Below are positions 63,611 through 64,000 of a stretch of 64,000 nucleotides of DNA, piece by piece. The stretch covers positions 1 through 64,000 of the forward strand of contig ONAK01000004.1 of the NCBI GenBank assembly GCA_900315765.1. Reading direction: 5' to 3'. The notes beneath the pieces were generated by a model. It worked only from the letters and a program-made list of their open reading frames with translations, ran no database searches and had not been told where the DNA came from. The position numbers and the translations under genes are program-made. The stretch comes from an uncultured Prevotella sp. GTDB taxonomy: Bacteria > Bacteroidota > Bacteroidia > Bacteroidales > Bacteroidaceae. Numbering within the stretch: the first letter of the stretch is position 1; the number at the start of each line of letters is the position of its first letter.

Positions 63611-64000
63611 TTATCGCATTGGAATCTCTACCCAGAAACGCGAGCCCTCGCCAAGGATAGAATCGACACCAATAGAACCGCCAAGACTCTCGGCATGACT
63701 CTTGGCCACAGAAAGACCAAGACCGGTGCCTGGGATATACTCATCGACCTTGACAAAGCGTTCGAAGATGCGCTTCTGGTCAGCCTCAGCAATACCCTTA
63801 CCGGTATCAAGCACCCACAGCATAATCTTATCGCCCTGAGGCAAATCGAAACCAAGGGTGATAGAGCCCTGGGCGGTGAACTTAACGGCATTCTGAACCA
63901 GATTGGTGACAATTTCCTTTACCTTATCAATATCGGTAGTCACCATCAGCTCATTGATAGGGAACTGGGTAGCAAGGATAACAGCCTCCGGATCGACCAT
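63611..64000 (-). CDS. Sensor histidine kinase, C-terminal HATPase part (runs off the window)
   Basis: The visible 129 residues are an HATPase_c domain: KVKEIVTNLVQNAVKFTAQG (N box), WVLDTGKGIAEADQKRIFER (G1 and F boxes) and PGTGLGLSVAKSHAESLGGS (G2). It ends EGSRFWVEIPMR. The residues fit the end of a kinase like that at 33734-35494; the sensor and HisKA parts lie beyond the right edge. No receiver domain follows on this side. Confidence 0.9.
   Translation of the reverse strand: MVDPEAVILATQFPINELMVTTDIDKVKEIVTNLVQNAVKFTAQGSITLGFDLPQGDKIMLWVLDTGKGIAEADQKRIFERFVKVDEYIPGTGLGLSVAKSHAESLGGSIGVDSILGEGSRFWVEIPMR

Overview
The window looks like a chromosomal segment of a Prevotella-type member of the Bacteroidota. 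The evidence is Bacteroidota promoters (TTG, 19-20 bp, TAnnTTTG), a short primary sigma factor lacking region 1.1, a T9SS-like C-terminal sorting tail, BACON, PEGA and BspA-type domains, a UpxY/NusG-like antiterminator beside a capsule locus, and the dispersed Bacteroidota repeat that translates as SSRAQSRDL.

Positions 27524 down to 1 (minus strand) are one long, tightly packed surface-polysaccharide operon of 22 genes. It starts at a good promoter (27686-27716) with a perfect 14-bp palindrome and a leader hairpin, divergent from the antiterminator gene. In order it encodes export (Wza-like) and chain length (Wzz) proteins, a VioA-like amino-sugar aminotransferase and a NeuD-like acyltransferase. 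Next comes a trio of ATP-grasp ligase, opine-dehydrogenase-like enzyme and B12-dependent glutamate-mutase-like protein. Then follow flippase, polymerase and glycosyltransferases, a class V aminotransferase with a cytidylyltransferase/Gfo-Idh fusion, a phosphocholine (Lic-type) set with its own choline transporter and outer-membrane barrel, a DUF1972 rhamnosyltransferase-like GT4, and dTDP-rhamnose genes. The last gene is an in-frame fusion of rmlD to an rmlB that lacks its N-terminal nucleotide-binding motif. No initiating phosphoglycosyltransferase is visible.

Positions 27.9-36.4 kb are mostly housekeeping: antiterminator, pgi, a HAD phosphatase, two DUF4230 proteins, a small lipoprotein, a histidine kinase and rpoD. 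Between them lies a 0.5-kb non-coding inverted-repeat element (31265-31761) built from a chain of hairpins.

Positions 36.4-59.4 kb (minus) hold secreted and surface functions: a GH2 beta-galactosidase carrying three in-frame insertions of the dispersed repeat, an LPP20-like protein, a 2276-residue BspA/CHB_HEX surface protein with a large internal duplication, a BACON lipoprotein, a PEGA-domain barrel, a GH31 alpha-xylosidase/glucosidase, an unusual propeller sensor without a phospho-accepting histidine, and a DUF5686 outer-membrane protein.

Positions 59.4-64 kb (minus) contain a compact set (nucleotidyltransferase, ATP-grasp, CDP-alcohol phosphatidyltransferase, HAD phosphatase) that looks like a polar-lipid head-group pathway, then a DUF2807 lipoprotein and the end of another histidine kinase.

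The most promising undescribed systems are the B12 mutase / opine dehydrogenase / ATP-grasp trio in the capsule operon and the repeat families that have inserted into or reshaped coding sequences. No tRNA, rRNA or CRISPR array was recognised. All functions are read from sequence and remembered family motifs; no database search was run.
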